Positions 43,419 through 53,427 of a stretch of DNA of 64,000 nucleotides are shown here, piece by piece; position 1 is the stretch's first letter; each line of letters begins with the position of its first letter. The notes beneath the pieces are model-generated. The model had not been told where the DNA came from. It did no database searches and worked only from the letters and a program-made list of their open reading frames with translations. Origin of the DNA: Pseudodesulfovibrio sp. S3 (GTDB lineage Bacteria > Desulfobacterota > Desulfovibrionia > Desulfovibrionales > Desulfovibrionaceae); assembly GCF_004025585.1 (NCBI RefSeq), contig NZ_QTZO01000003.1:186001-250000 (forward strand), in the 5' to 3' direction. A program made the position numbers and the translations under genes.

Positions 43419-44525
43419 TCAGATTCCAGAGTCGTCGGTCGCCCCTTCGGCCGGCATGGATTCCTCAACGGACTCCTCGACCGATTCCTGCCCTGCATCA
43501 TCTTCCGTGTCAGGGACATCAGGGGCCATTATATCAATCTCCTCAGGCTGTTCTGGCTCCTGGACCTCCTGCTCATCAGGAATCAGCGGGAAGTCATTGA
43601 CCTCCTCCTGAGCCTCTGCCAGGAGATGCTCACTGACAGAGATGTCGGCAGTCGCCAAGTTTTCGGACAACCACTGATCAAAAGCCTTTTGCATCTTTTT
43701 TCCCAACAAAGCCTCTTCCACCAATGGATAAGCCTGAGCAGGGGCCAACACCTTGGCTTCAGAACGTTCCAGCAGTACGAGGGCCTCAAAACCAAATCGA
43801 TCCGTCAGAACATCACTGGCCTGCCCCGGTTTCAAACCGCCCATGGCATTCCGCCAGGCAGCGGACAACCGCCCCTCCCGCACAACAACCTCACGGGTCT
43901 CGACTTCGCCGAAAGCAGTGGCCAGACTCATCTGATCATGATCCTGAAGATATTTTCCCACCGCCTTGACCACCAACTCCCGGCTAGGCCCGCGGACCAC
44001 GAGAATTCGAAGACTTTCAGGCAGATAAAAATCGGAAATATGGTCGCGATAGTATTTTTCGGCTTCTTTGTAGTCGATCTTTATCTGTGCCCTGAGCACC
44101 TGGAGAAAAAACTTCTTCTGGGCAAGGTGGTACTTGAGCTGACGACGCCAGGACTTGAGATCAATGTACTCTTCAACCAGCACCTGCTCAAAGGCTCCCT
44201 CAGGATAATCGGCACGGATTTCCTCTTCGGCCTTCACCACCTCTTCATCGGTCACGGCCAAATCCCGACGGACCAACTCCTGCACCACCAACTCCTGCAC
44301 AATAAGATCGGCCAGGATATCACCGAATTCAGTTCTCAGCTTCTCGACACTGGGCACATAGGTGCCGACGCTGTCCGCCTGAAACAAGTCATGTTGGAAT
44401 TCCAGTTGAGACAGGAAAATGGGTTCACCGTTAACTCGGGCAACGATCCCCATATCATCGGAATCTCCGGTACACCCTGTCAACAATACTGCAAACAATA
44501 TCAAAACAGTTACATAACGTGTCAT
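43419..44525 (-). CDS. PpiC-type lipoprotein chaperone
   Basis: A 368-residue lipoprotein with lipobox VLLTGC about 20 residues in. The mature protein opens IVARVNGEPIFLSQLEFQHDLFQ, a SurA/PrsA-like N-domain, followed by a divergent parvulin-like region (about 180-265; LRILVVRGPSRELVVKAVGKYLQ) and a very acidic C-terminal tail with EPEQPEEID and repeated EESVEES. It likely assists secreted or outer membrane protein folding. A GTG at 44531 overlapping the mfd stop codon is an alternative start two codons upstream. It precedes the SurA-like gene. Confidence 0.8.
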   Translation of the reverse strand: MTRYVTVLILFAVLLTGCTGDSDDMGIVARVNGEPIFLSQLEFQHDLFQADSVGTYVPSVEKLRTEFGDILADLIVQELVVQELVRRDLAVTDEEVVKAEEEIRADYPEGAFEQVLVEEYIDLKSWRRQLKYHLAQKKFFLQVLRAQIKIDYKEAEKYYRDHISDFYLPESLRILVVRGPSRELVVKAVGKYLQDHDQMSLATAFGEVETREVVVREGRLSAAWRNAMGGLKPGQASDVLTDRFGFEALVLLERSEAKVLAPAQAYPLVEEALLGKKMQKAFDQWLSENLATADISVSEHLLAEAQEEVNDFPLIPDEQEVQEPEQPEEIDIMAPDVPDTEDDAGQESVEESVEESMPAEGATDDSGI

Positions 44526-44527
44526 AG

Positions 44528-47500
44528 TCACTCTGATTTACCGCCCTGCTGATCAATCCCGGCATCAAGCATTCTTTCCAGATCGACAGCCGTTCCTTCA
44601 AGGGCTTCACGCATGGACTGCGCTCCGTCATATCGAATCTCCAGCTTGGCCGGAGGTATGATCCGCGCCGTATCACTCCGGTCGCCAACCCACTTCATCA
44701 ATTCATCCGGACTCACCGCAATGGCATTGTCCTTCCAGGTAACAACGGCCCTGCCCGGATACAACTCCGCCCTGGCTGCCTGCATTCTGGACAAGGTCAG
44801 CTTCAGCCGAAGCACACCGAAAAAGGCATCCAGCTCGTCGGGCAACGAACCAAAACGGTCTCGGATCTCTGCCTCAAACTCGCGCAAGGCCATGTCGGTA
44901 GTGGCCGAGGACAGCCCCCTGTAATAGCGGAGCCTCTCGCGGGAATCAGGAATGTACCCGCCCGGGATATGCGCTTCAAACACGAAGTTGAGCTCCGTGT
45001 CTGCGGCTCGGGTATCTTCCTCTCCGCGCAGCCGCCGGACCTCCTCCTCCAACATTTCCAGAAAGAGTTCGAGTCCGACCTTGGCGATCTGCCCCGACTG
45101 GGCTTCACCCAAAATATTACCGGCCCCACGAAGTCGCAAATCCTCCATGGCGACCTTGAATCCAGCACCCAGATAATCCATGTCCAGAATGATGCGCAAG
45201 CGTTTACGCACAATTTCGGAAATGTCGTTGATGGACGGCACCACAAAATAGGCATACGCCTGCCGCTCACTGCGACCAACCCTGCCCCTGAGCTGATAGA
45301 GTTGCCCCAGGCCGAACAACTGCGCCTGGTCCACTATCAGGGTGTTCGCATTGGGGAAATCCAGGCCGGATTCCACAATAGAAGTACAGACCAGCACGTC
45401 GATTTCACCATGCCAGAAGTCGCGCATGGCTTCTTCCAACGCCTTTTCGCCCATCTGGCCGTGGGCCATGCCCACCTTTGCGTCGGGCACCAGCTCCCGC
45501 ACATAGGCGGCCACACGTTCAAGCCCATTGACCCGGTTATACACCCAATACACCTGGCCGCCGCGATCCAACTCCCGGCGCAATACGGCCTGAAGCTCAA
45601 GCCCCTCCCGCTCCACAATAGCCGTTTCCACGGGCTTGCGGTCTACCGGCGGCGTCTCGATGACCGAAAGTCCGCGTATGCCGGACAGGGAAAGCTGCAA
45701 GGTACGGGGGATGGGCGTGGCGGTAAGGGTCAGAACATCTATATTCTGTCTGAAATATTTAAGTTTTTCTTTGTGCTTGACCCCGAACCGCTGCTCCTCG
45801 TCCAATATAAGCAGACCAAGATTGGGCAGTTCCACATCCTTCGAAAGGATGCGGTGCGTTCCGATAAGTATATCGACCTCGCCCCTGGCCGCAGCCTCGA
45901 TCACGGTCTTCTGCCGCTTGGGAGTTACAAATCGGCTGAGCATCCCCACCCGCACGGGGAATCCCTCCATACGCTTGGTAAAGGTCTGATAATGCTGCTC
46001 CGCCAGTACAGTGGTCGGACAAAGCAAGGCCGTCTGGTGACCTTCCAGGGCTGCCCTGAATGCGGCGCGAAGGGCCACTTCGGTCTTGCCGAATCCCACA
46101 TCGCCGCAGACCAGCCGATCCATGGGCTCGGGCTTTTCCATATCCCTGAACACATCGGAAACCGCCTTGTCCTGATCCGGTGTTTCCTCAAAGCCAAAGG
46201 TGGCCTCGAACTCGGCATACATATCATCAAGCGGCCCGTATCCGTATCCCTTGCCCACTCGGCGAAAGGCATACATCTCAACAAGCTCATGGGCTATTTT
46301 CTCAATGGCCTTTCGGACCTTGGCCGTGGTCTTGGCCCACCGAACGCCGCCCAGCTTGTCCAGAGACGGCTGCTTGCCCCCTTCCGGCCCCTTGAACCGC
46401 TGCACCAGATTGAGCCGATCCACCGGCAGGTACAGCTTGTCTTCCCCGGAAAAGAACAGGAGCAGATAATCGTTGGCCCCTTCACCGATGCTCATGTGGT
46501 GCAAGCCGCCGAACTGGGACAAACCATAATCGCGATGCACCAACAAATCGCCTTCGGACAGATCGTCATACTGATCCAGCCCCTTGAAGGCCTTGTCTCG
46601 TCCCACATGCACCCTGGGAGCCTGAGGCTGCAACACCTCTTCACCGAGAATGCGGGTGTTGTTCCACCCCAGCTCCATCCCCTTGCGCAGAGGCGAAATC
46701 AAGGCAAAGATACCACGCCGTCCCGGAGAATATTCCAGGCTCATGGGCAGTTTCTCCTGTTCGGCCAGATTCAGGAATTTACTGCGCGCCCGCTGTGTGC
46801 GGAAACTGAGAATAACGGTCTGCCCGGAGCTATGCCACTCCTTAAGCCCGGTCATGAGTGCGGACCACGGCCTTCTTGAAGCCTCAGGCTGCCAAAAAAT
46901 GTCCGCGAACTCACTGTACGGGGTTTCAGCGAGATCTATGCCGCTCTTTTCTCGCCCTATGGTCAAGTCCTCGAAGACCAGTTGCCGGGCACTTTGCCAG
47001 GATTTCCGGGCTGCTTCATGGGAGCGGATGATAAACCGGCGAGGCAGCGTCACCCCTTTCTGGCGCTCCTCCTCCTTGAGGAAGTCCCGCCATGCCTGAT
47101 CGCGGTCCTCAAGACGCGCCCTGAGCGTGTCGCCAGACGAAAGCAGATAGGCAACGTCCTTGGGGAAATAGGTTTCCAGCCCTACTGGGGCATCATAGTA
47201 CAACCCAGGCCAGATAAAACCGTCGTTGGCGTCAAGGCGTTGGGTCAGCACATGTTCCTGAGCAACGGTAATCTCTCCCGTCTTGCGCAATCTGTCCCAC
47301 AAATCCCGAGCGCGAAAGCCCCGGTCATCAGTGGTGATACAGGGAGATACGGGCAGCAGGACGGCTTCATTCAAGTCCGCCTTGGAGCGTTGAGAAGCCG
47401 GATCGAACAGTCTGATCTCTTCCAGAATATCACCGAAAAATTCCAGGCGAAGCGGGAGCGCGTACCCCGGTGCATGGATATCAAGGATATCGCCGCGTAA

Positions 47501-48019
47501 CGCCATATCCCCCGAAGCAGACACCAGCTTTCGGCGTACGTATCCCCAGGACACCAACTGTTCCAGAAGAATGTCCGGAGACATCTCCTCACCCTTGGAC
47601 AGGTTGACCCAGTTCTCGCGCAACACGGTTTCATCGGGCCAGTGCGGCAGCAGGTTATCTGCCGTCATGAGCACGCCGTGCGGCCTGCTCCCATAGACGA
47701 GACCATACAAAGCAGCCCACCGGTCACCCCAGCTCTGCGCATCCGGTGTGCGGGAATGATACGGAGGCAGGAAAACCCAGTCCCTTTCCCAGGCAGGCTG
47801 CTCCACGCCTCCCGGCGTGCCGACCGTAAAGAGATTCAAAAGCGCCTGCATTTCCTTGAACTCGGTCACACCGGGGACCACGATGGCGACATCAACACCC
47901 TTGGCCAGCAGCGAACCGGCCAGCAATGCCTGCGACCCGGGACCGCTCTTGAAGATGCGGACCGTATCGGTGGAGCCGGTCATGAAGTCGGATATGTCTT
48001 TAGGAAAGCTGGTTGGCAT
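44528..48019 (-). CDS. mfd: Transcription-repair coupling factor Mfd
   Basis: A 1163-residue ATP-driven translocase that frees RNA polymerase stalled at DNA damage and recruits UvrA. Order: a UvrB-like N-terminal region (1-430), an RNA polymerase interaction domain (about 490-560; DLLVHRDYGLSQFGGL), RecG-like motor domains with Walker A GDVGFGKTE, DEEQRFG and TATPIPRTL, then a TRCF C-terminal domain (from about 1000). An upstream ATG at 48103 is rejected because the intervening 84 bases are the terminator of cheW. From 48019 it has a length close to E. coli Mfd (1148). Confidence 0.96.
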   Translation of the reverse strand: MPTSFPKDISDFMTGSTDTVRIFKSGPGSQALLAGSLLAKGVDVAIVVPGVTEFKEMQALLNLFTVGTPGGVEQPAWERDWVFLPPYHSRTPDAQSWGDRWAALYGLVYGSRPHGVLMTADNLLPHWPDETVLRENWVNLSKGEEMSPDILLEQLVSWGYVRRKLVSASGDMALRGDILDIHAPGYALPLRLEFFGDILEEIRLFDPASQRSKADLNEAVLLPVSPCITTDDRGFRARDLWDRLRKTGEITVAQEHVLTQRLDANDGFIWPGLYYDAPVGLETYFPKDVAYLLSSGDTLRARLEDRDQAWRDFLKEEERQKGVTLPRRFIIRSHEAARKSWQSARQLVFEDLTIGREKSGIDLAETPYSEFADIFWQPEASRRPWSALMTGLKEWHSSGQTVILSFRTQRARSKFLNLAEQEKLPMSLEYSPGRRGIFALISPLRKGMELGWNNTRILGEEVLQPQAPRVHVGRDKAFKGLDQYDDLSEGDLLVHRDYGLSQFGGLHHMSIGEGANDYLLLFFSGEDKLYLPVDRLNLVQRFKGPEGGKQPSLDKLGGVRWAKTTAKVRKAIEKIAHELVEMYAFRRVGKGYGYGPLDDMYAEFEATFGFEETPDQDKAVSDVFRDMEKPEPMDRLVCGDVGFGKTEVALRAAFRAALEGHQTALLCPTTVLAEQHYQTFTKRMEGFPVRVGMLSRFVTPKRQKTVIEAAARGEVDILIGTHRILSKDVELPNLGLLILDEEQRFGVKHKEKLKYFRQNIDVLTLTATPIPRTLQLSLSGIRGLSVIETPPVDRKPVETAIVEREGLELQAVLRRELDRGGQVYWVYNRVNGLERVAAYVRELVPDAKVGMAHGQMGEKALEEAMRDFWHGEIDVLVCTSIVESGLDFPNANTLIVDQAQLFGLGQLYQLRGRVGRSERQAYAYFVVPSINDISEIVRKRLRIILDMDYLGAGFKVAMEDLRLRGAGNILGEAQSGQIAKVGLELFLEMLEEEVRRLRGEEDTRAADTELNFVFEAHIPGGYIPDSRERLRYYRGLSSATTDMALREFEAEIRDRFGSLPDELDAFFGVLRLKLTLSRMQAARAELYPGRAVVTWKDNAIAVSPDELMKWVGDRSDTARIIPPAKLEIRYDGAQSMREALEGTAVDLERMLDAGIDQQGGKSE

Positions 48020-48055
48020 GATTGGGCTTGAAGTGGTTTGTCGGCTTTGAATCCG

Positions 48056-48099
48056 AAACAGAAAAGCCGCCCCATCCCTATCGGGAGTCGGACGGCTTG
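48056..48099 (-). terminator. Rho-independent terminator of cheW
   Basis: On the minus strand AAGCCGTCC pairs with GGGGCGGCTT across a loop that itself holds CCCGATAGGG, followed by TTCTGTTT. It lies 20 bases after the cheW stop and before the chosen mfd start. Confidence 0.8.
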
Positions 48100-48119
48100 T
48101 CATTAAGAATTTATCCGGG

Positions 48120-48620
48120 TTAGACGCTGCTCAAGGCTTCCTTTTCCTCATTGTCGAGCAAAGAATTCAGATCAAGAAGGATCAAAAGGCGGTCTTCGAG
48201 CTTGCCGACCCCGTCGATATAATCGGAATCCAAGCCGGCCACCACCGGCGGAGGCGGCTGAACGGAATTGGCAGGGATACGCAGTACTTCGGACACGGCA
48301 TCGACCACGAATCCAACGATTATCATTTCGATTTCAATGACGATTATACGGGTATATTTATCGTGGTCCTTGGATCTGAGACCGAACCTGCGACGCATGT
48401 CCACTATGGGAATCACCTTGCCGCGAAGATTGATGACGCCTTCAACGAATTCAGGCGCACGGGGAACATTGGTGATCTCCATGGTACGGATGATCTCCTG
48501 CACCTGCAGGATATTGACGCCAAATTCCTCTTCACCAATGCTGAACGTCACCAATTGGATCAACTTCTGCTCGCCCTCGCCCTCTTCAACGTCGACAATT
48601 TCTTCCATATCCATGTTCAT
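48120..48620 (-). CDS. cheW: Chemotaxis adaptor CheW
   Basis: A 166-residue adaptor that couples chemoreceptors to the kinase CheA. After an acidic N-terminus (MEEIVDVEEGEGEQK) comes the CheW fold: LIQLVTFSIGEEEFGVNILQVQEIIR, VEGVINLRGKVIPIVDMRRRF and a C-terminal DRLLILLDLNSLL. The start at 48620 has GGGGTG upstream; a TTG at 48653 with GGAG too close to it, and ATGs a few codons later, are alternatives. It has its own terminator, so it is a single-gene unit. Confidence 0.92.
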   Translation of the reverse strand: MNMDMEEIVDVEEGEGEQKLIQLVTFSIGEEEFGVNILQVQEIIRTMEITNVPRAPEFVEGVINLRGKVIPIVDMRRRFGLRSKDHDKYTRIIVIEIEMIIVGFVVDAVSEVLRIPANSVQPPPPVVAGLDSDYIDGVGKLEDRLLILLDLNSLLDNEEKEALSSV

Positions 48621-48653
48621 GGTCACCCCGTCTTCAATGACTCGGTCCTTCAA

Positions 48654-48942
48654 AATGCTCCATCATTTACAAGCATTGAATCTGTCAACAGAGCCATTTG
48701 TTGTCAACAGGAATATCCAGCCGCACGCACTGCCTGGAAAAGGGCTGGCGAGCGCCCACACTCCCGGCGGCATCAAGAATTATGCTTTTTTTGCCAATGA
48801 ATAAAGTCTGTTGAGATATTTATAATATTCAAGATGAAAAGTCATGTTGACGGTAAAATGATAAAGGACTAACTTAATCCAAACTTCATATCTATTTGTT
48901 TGATTTGTTTGACTTTTTGAAAAAAGGACGGGCCGCAACCAT
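48654..48942. other. Intergenic stretch between divergent cheW and a small gene
   Basis: No gene or known RNA was recognised. The part near 48840-48930 is AT-rich, as expected for promoters of the gene at 48943; TTGACG at 48846-48851 is a possible -35 with no good -10. Two minus-strand TTGACA hexamers near 48690-48710 could serve cheW. Confidence 0.35.
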
Positions 48943-49158
48943 ATGGGTCAATATGCAAATTTCAATGATCATGACTCTCTAGAGGCTCAAGTAAAAAACC
49001 TTGCCGATGAAGAGCTGCTCGACTTCTGGGAAGAAACTCAACAGCTTGCCAGAATGCTGGACCAGGAAGAACAGACTGATCTGGAATACAATCCGGAATA
49101 TGAACGTGTCATCCTGCAGGAATTACAATATCGCACCTGTTTTAAAGGTCAATTCTGA
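48943..49158 (+). CDS. Small acidic protein, 71 residues, unknown
   Basis: A soluble acidic protein: SLEAQVKNLADEELLDFWEE, then TQQLARMLDQEEQTDLEYN, then EYERVILQELQYRTCFKGQF. It is predicted helical with no membrane segment. An AAGGA lies 15 bases upstream, farther than usual, so the start is not firmly set. A strong terminator follows directly, which supports a real gene. I do not recognise the family. Confidence 0.6.
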   Translation: MGQYANFNDHDSLEAQVKNLADEELLDFWEETQQLARMLDQEEQTDLEYNPEYERVILQELQYRTCFKGQF

Positions 49159-49173
49159 CACAAAGACCGAGCA

Positions 49174-49215
49174 GAAAAAACTCCCCGCCTCTTTCGAGAC
49201 GGGGAGTTTTTTTTC
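49174..49215. terminator. Bidirectional terminator between the small gene and ugd
   Basis: AAAAAACTCCCCG and CGGGGAGTTTTTTTT make a stem of about 12 pairs flanked by A and T runs, serving the convergent genes on both sides. Confidence 0.9.
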
Positions 49216-49233
49216 GTCCATTCAATCCTGTGC

Positions 49234-50571
49234 CTACTCGACCGGCATCCTGCCGATGCTGAAGTAGGCAAATCCGGATTTACCCATACGTTCGGGCAGA
49301 TAGAGATTCCGCCCGTCAAAGATCAAAGGCGCGCTCAACGTTTTCTTGATGCGATCAAAATCCGGGTTGCGGAATTGATTCCAGTCCGTGACCACGGCCA
49401 GGGCATCTGCTCCGTCCAACACGCCGTATTGACTATCCAGAATTTCCAGATTCTCAAGGTGGCCGATTTCCTCGCGTGCGCGATCGTTGGCCACTGGGTC
49501 GAAGGCCCGCACTTTCATGCCGAGTGCCGTCAGATCCTTGATGACTTCAATGGCCGAAGCCTCGCGGATATCGTCGGTATTGGCCTTGAAGGCGATCCCC
49601 CACATGGCCAGGGTCCGCCCCTTGACGCCTCCCTGCGGCTCGAAATAGGCCTTGATCTTTTCGGCCAGCACATGCTTCTGGGCGTCGTTGACCTTGTCCA
49701 CGGAACGAATCAACCGGGCATCATAACCATGTTCGGCAGCAGTGCCGATGAGTGCCTTGACATCCTTGGGGAAACAGGAACCGCCGTAGCCCAGTCCCGG
49801 ATATATGAAACTGTACCCGATGCGGCTGTCAGAACCTATACCCGCACGGACTTCTGAAACATCAGCCCCCACCCTCTCGCATATGTTGGCAACTTCGTTG
49901 ATAAAGGAAATCTTGGTGGCCAACATGCAGTTGGCCGCATATTTGGTCATCTCGGCAGACCGCACGCCCATGACGATGAGTTTTTCGCGGCTGCGGGCAA
50001 AGGGAGCATACAAGGTCTGAATGGTCTTGGCAGAATGTTCATCCCCGGTTCCCACTATGACGCGATCCGGCTTCATGAAATCATTGACCGCGTCCCCTTC
50101 CTTGAGGAATTCGGGGTTGGAGACCACATCAAAGGAGATGTTCTCGCCGCGCTTATCAAGCTCTTCGGCAATGATGGCCCGCACACGATCGGCAGTACCG
50201 ACCGGCACTGTGGACTTGTCCACCACGATCTTGGAAGACGTCATCTTCTGGCCGATCTCGCGGGCCACGGCATGCACATAGCTCAGATCGCAGGCACCGT
50301 CCTCGCCGCAAGGTGTACCAACGGTGATGAAAACCACCTCGGACACGGCAAGCCCCTCACCCAAATCGGTGGTAAAATGCAAACGTCCCTGTTGGGTGTT
50401 GCGTTTGACCAGGTCTTCAAGGCCGGGCTCGTAAATATGAACCTTGCCGCTCTCCAGGGTCTCCACAACCTTGGGGTTGACGTCCACGCAACAAATATTA
50501 TTTCCCATTTCGGCAAAACAGGCAGCGGAAACCAATCCCACATACCCTGTACCGACGATACAAACATTCAT
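49234..50571 (-). CDS. ugd: UDP-glucose 6-dehydrogenase
   Basis: A 445-residue enzyme that oxidises UDP-glucose to UDP-glucuronate with two NAD+, supplying capsule, exopolysaccharide or lipopolysaccharide sugars. NAD binding: VCIVGTGYVGLVSAACFAEMG. The catalytic cysteine is in GLGYGGSCFPKDVKAL (about 260). Other family segments: KSTVPVGTA, SNPEFLKEG, FKANTDDIREA. GGAG is seven bases before the start. It stands alone without other polysaccharide genes. Confidence 0.95.
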   Translation of the reverse strand: MNVCIVGTGYVGLVSAACFAEMGNNICCVDVNPKVVETLESGKVHIYEPGLEDLVKRNTQQGRLHFTTDLGEGLAVSEVVFITVGTPCGEDGACDLSYVHAVAREIGQKMTSSKIVVDKSTVPVGTADRVRAIIAEELDKRGENISFDVVSNPEFLKEGDAVNDFMKPDRVIVGTGDEHSAKTIQTLYAPFARSREKLIVMGVRSAEMTKYAANCMLATKISFINEVANICERVGADVSEVRAGIGSDSRIGYSFIYPGLGYGGSCFPKDVKALIGTAAEHGYDARLIRSVDKVNDAQKHVLAEKIKAYFEPQGGVKGRTLAMWGIAFKANTDDIREASAIEVIKDLTALGMKVRAFDPVANDRAREEIGHLENLEILDSQYGVLDGADALAVVTDWNQFRNPDFDRIKKTLSAPLIFDGRNLYLPERMGKSGFAYFSIGRMPVE

Positions 50572-50747
50572 AATATTACTCCGGATAGAGTTTCAGTTCT
50601 TTTTCAGGCCATGCGGATACCTTTTACGCGCTGAGCCGTCAACACGATTGCAAATCGGCTACCTGATTGCCACAACTATTGCTATTCCATTCCATGTGAC
50701 TTAATCAATGAAGATATCACGCTATTACGCATCCGGAGGAAGACACG

Positions 50748-51473
50748 ATGCCTGTACTCGTTGTTAACGTAGATCATGTAGCCACCTTGAGACAAGCCAG
50801 AATGGGCATAGAGCCCGAACCCGTCACAGCGGCCTATATGGCCGAAATGGCCGGTGCGACAGGCATCATCGTTCATCTGCGCGAAGATCGACGACACATA
50901 CAGGACCGGGATGTGGAGCTCATCAAACAGACCTGCAATACCCGATTGCACCTGGAAATGGCCGCCACCAAAGAGATGCAGTCCATCGCAATAAATATCG
51001 AGCCGGAAATGGTCTGTCTGGTGCCGGAAAAGCGGCAGGAATTGACGACCGAAGGCGGTCTCGACTGTATCGGACGCGAAAAGGAGCTGCGGGATTACCT
51101 GGAGCCGATCCATGCCAAAGGCATCAGGGCCAGCCTGTTCATAGACGCCGACCCCAAACAGATCGAGGCGGCCAGCGCCACCGGAGCCGAATTCATAGAA
51201 ATACACACAGGCCATTACGCCGACGCCAAGAATCACTCCCGGCGCAAGATCGAATTCGAAAAGATCATCAAAGGCATCGCCCTGGCTCGAAACATCGGCA
51301 TGAAGGTCAACCTCGGCCATGGATTGAACTACCGGAACATCCTGTATTTCAAGGACGTACCCGGCATCAGCGAATACTCTATAGGACACGCCATCATGGC
51401 CCGCGCCATCTATGTCGGAATGGACCGGGCGGTTCGGGACATGGCGCAACTGATCAGAACCTTTACGGACTAA
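50748..51473 (+). CDS. pdxJ: Pyridoxine 5'-phosphate synthase
   Basis: A 241-residue TIM-barrel enzyme that closes the pyridine ring of vitamin B6 from deoxyxylulose phosphate and 3-amino-1-hydroxyacetone phosphate. Signature segments: [51 protein letters not shown] and [13 protein letters not shown] lies eight bases upstream. It begins a run of closely spaced genes that continues to cimA. The cofactor is used by NifS and CysK in this window. Confidence 0.96.
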   Translation: MPVLVVNVDHVATLRQARMGIEPEPVTAAYMAEMAGATGIIVHLREDRRHIQDRDVELIKQTCNTRLHLEMAATKEMQSIAINIEPEMVCLVPEKRQELTTEGGLDCIGREKELRDYLEPIHAKGIRASLFIDADPKQIEAASATGAEFIEIHTGHYADAKNHSRRKIEFEKIIKGIALARNIGMKVNLGHGLNYRNILYFKDVPGISEYSIGHAIMARAIYVGMDRAVRDMAQLIRTFTD

Positions 51474-51483
51474 CGGACGTTGC

Positions 51484-51858
51484 ATGATCAAAGGCATGGG
51501 CCTCGACCTGACGGAACTCGATCGCATACAATCTCTTTGGGAAAAGTACGGCCAAAAATTCGCCGCCAGGTATCTCACGGAGCATGAACTTGCAGAGTTG
51601 CCCGAAAAAAACCCGGTCCCCAGGCTGGCCGCCCTGTTTGCGGCCAAGGAAGCCGCAGTCAAGGCGCTGGGTACGGGGTTTGCCCACGGCATTCATTTCA
51701 AGTGTATAGAGATACTCCACAATGAAGCAGGCAGGCCTCAAATCTTCTTTCTCGGGGCAGGACTGAAGGAATGTGAGCGGCAGGGGATATCGGCCGCACA
51801 CATATCCCTGACTCATTCCCGTGACACCGCCGCCGCCACCGTGATACTGGAAGCCTAG
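51484..51858 (+). CDS. acpS: Holo-acyl carrier protein synthase
   Basis: A 124-residue enzyme that moves the 4'-phosphopantetheine arm of CoA to acyl carrier protein. Mg2+-binding residues lie in IKGMGLDLTELDRI (Asp8) and in AALFAAKEAAVKALGTGF (Glu58). The C-terminal HISLTHSRDTAAATVILE is also typical. It follows pdxJ by ten bases and precedes nnr, the same pdxJ-acpS order found in many Gram-negatives. Confidence 0.94.
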   Translation: MIKGMGLDLTELDRIQSLWEKYGQKFAARYLTEHELAELPEKNPVPRLAALFAAKEAAVKALGTGFAHGIHFKCIEILHNEAGRPQIFFLGAGLKECERQGISAAHISLTHSRDTAAATVILEA

Positions 51859-51885
51859 ATGCGCAACCACAGTCCAGGAGTCACA

Positions 51886-53424
51886 ATGCTGCTTCCCCTC
51901 CCAACCCCTGCCGAAATGTCCGTATGGGACAGGGAAACCATACATGCTGTCGGCATTCCCGGAGTCACGCTCATGGAATCTGCGAGCAGAGAGGCCGTCA
52001 CGGTCCTGCTTGAGGAATACGGGCCGGTGGGTGACGCCGTTATCTTCTGCTTTGCCGGATCAGGCAACAACGGTGGAGACGCCTTTGCCATGGCCCGCCA
52101 CCTTGTGGACCTCGGCGCAAATGTCACTGTCTACCACACACGACCCAAAAAACAGTATCGAGGCGAGTCCCGAACCAATCTTCTGTGGGCGCAGAAACTG
52201 GACATACCACTCAAGCATCTGACGGGCCTGGACCCGGAAGCATTTCCCCAGCCCGACATCATCATCGACGGCCTGCTTGGCACCGGTTTTCATGGAGAAC
52301 TCAGGAAGGATTACCTGGCACTCATCCGTACCATCAACAGGCTGGCCGAACGGGCATTCGTACTTTCCATCGACATCCCCTCCGGACTGAACGGCCTGAA
52401 CGGACGGGCACAGCCGGAAGCGATCAGGGCCGACGTCACAACCTCCTTCGAAGCCCCCAAGCTCGGCCTGGTCCTGCCGGAAGCCGCCGAATACACCGGC
52501 CTTGTGCACGTCTGCCCCATCGGCATTCCGCTCAAGGTACAGAAAACCAATCCGGTTCGGCACCATCTCATCACCAGCGGGATCATGGACAGCATACCGA
52601 CCCCCAGCCTGAACATGCACAAGGGCAAGGCAGGGCATGTCCTGGTCATAGGAGGCAGCCTTGGTCTGACCGGTGCGCCGAATCTTGCATCCATGGGCGC
52701 TCTGCGCAGCGGAGCCGGCCTGGTCACTGCGGCTTGTCCAGGCGGTCTGGCCGATGCCGTCAAATCAGGCTCCCCGGACATTATGACCCTGCCCCTTGGC
52801 ACCGGTACAAGTTGGACCCGCGCCATGGCCGAAGAACTGCTTTCCAGCCAGGAACGGTTCGGCGCTGTGGTCATAGGACCGGGCATAGGCAGAGAGCCGG
52901 ACACCTTGGCCTTTGTCCTCGAATTCATGAAAGGATGCACATTGCCCATGGTCCTGGATGCGGACGCGCTGTTTGCCCTAGCCGAATTTCCCGAACATCT
53001 TCAGTCGCTGCCCGAACAGGCCGTACTCACCCCCCATCCCGGTGAAATGGCCCGCCTGCTTGCCATGGATACGTCTCAGGTCCAGGCCGACAGACTGGGT
53101 GCGGTCAACAGCTTCCTGGCCGTCTGCGACACCACGCTGGTGCTCAAGGGAGCCGGAACCCTGGTGGCGGATGCCGAAATGACCTGCATCAATCCGTTTG
53201 TTGAACCCAACCTTTCCGTGGGAGGGTCCGGCGATGTCCTGTCCGGCATCATCGGCTCCCTCATGGCCAGGGGCGTTTGTGCCATGCAAGCTGCCTGTAC
53301 CGCCGTTTTCTGGCATGGAATGGCCGGGCAGACCCTCTGTATCGATTTTCCTGCACGCGGCAACCTCGCGTCCGAAATAGCAACCGTGTTGCCCCGAGTG
53401 GCGGCACAATCCCAAGGAGCTTGA
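51886..53424 (+). CDS. nnr: Bifunctional NAD(P)H-hydrate epimerase/dehydratase
   Basis: A 512-residue repair enzyme for damaged (hydrated) NADH and NADPH. The N-terminal YjeF_N epimerase domain (1-215) has FAGSGNNGGDAFAMARHL and the catalytic Asp in IIIDGLLGTG; the C-terminal ribokinase-like dehydratase domain (about 225-505) has GHVLVIGGSLGLTGA, VLTPHPGEMARL and GGSGDVLSGIIGSLMARG. The start at 51886 has AGGAG five bases upstream, better than the ATG at 51859 directly after acpS. It pairs logically with the nadCAB genes. Confidence 0.93.
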   Translation: MLLPLPTPAEMSVWDRETIHAVGIPGVTLMESASREAVTVLLEEYGPVGDAVIFCFAGSGNNGGDAFAMARHLVDLGANVTVYHTRPKKQYRGESRTNLLWAQKLDIPLKHLTGLDPEAFPQPDIIIDGLLGTGFHGELRKDYLALIRTINRLAERAFVLSIDIPSGLNGLNGRAQPEAIRADVTTSFEAPKLGLVLPEAAEYTGLVHVCPIGIPLKVQKTNPVRHHLITSGIMDSIPTPSLNMHKGKAGHVLVIGGSLGLTGAPNLASMGALRSGAGLVTAACPGGLADAVKSGSPDIMTLPLGTGTSWTRAMAEELLSSQERFGAVVIGPGIGREPDTLAFVLEFMKGCTLPMVLDADALFALAEFPEHLQSLPEQAVLTPHPGEMARLLAMDTSQVQADRLGAVNSFLAVCDTTLVLKGAGTLVADAEMTCINPFVEPNLSVGGSGDVLSGIIGSLMARGVCAMQAACTAVFWHGMAGQTLCIDFPARGNLASEIATVLPRVAAQSQGA

Positions 53425-53427
53425 ACC

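Noticed and set aside
44969-46879. A 636-residue plus-strand frame opposite mfd
   Set aside because: Antisense shadow of mfd; composition rich in His, Gln and Leu with no recognisable domain or start signal.
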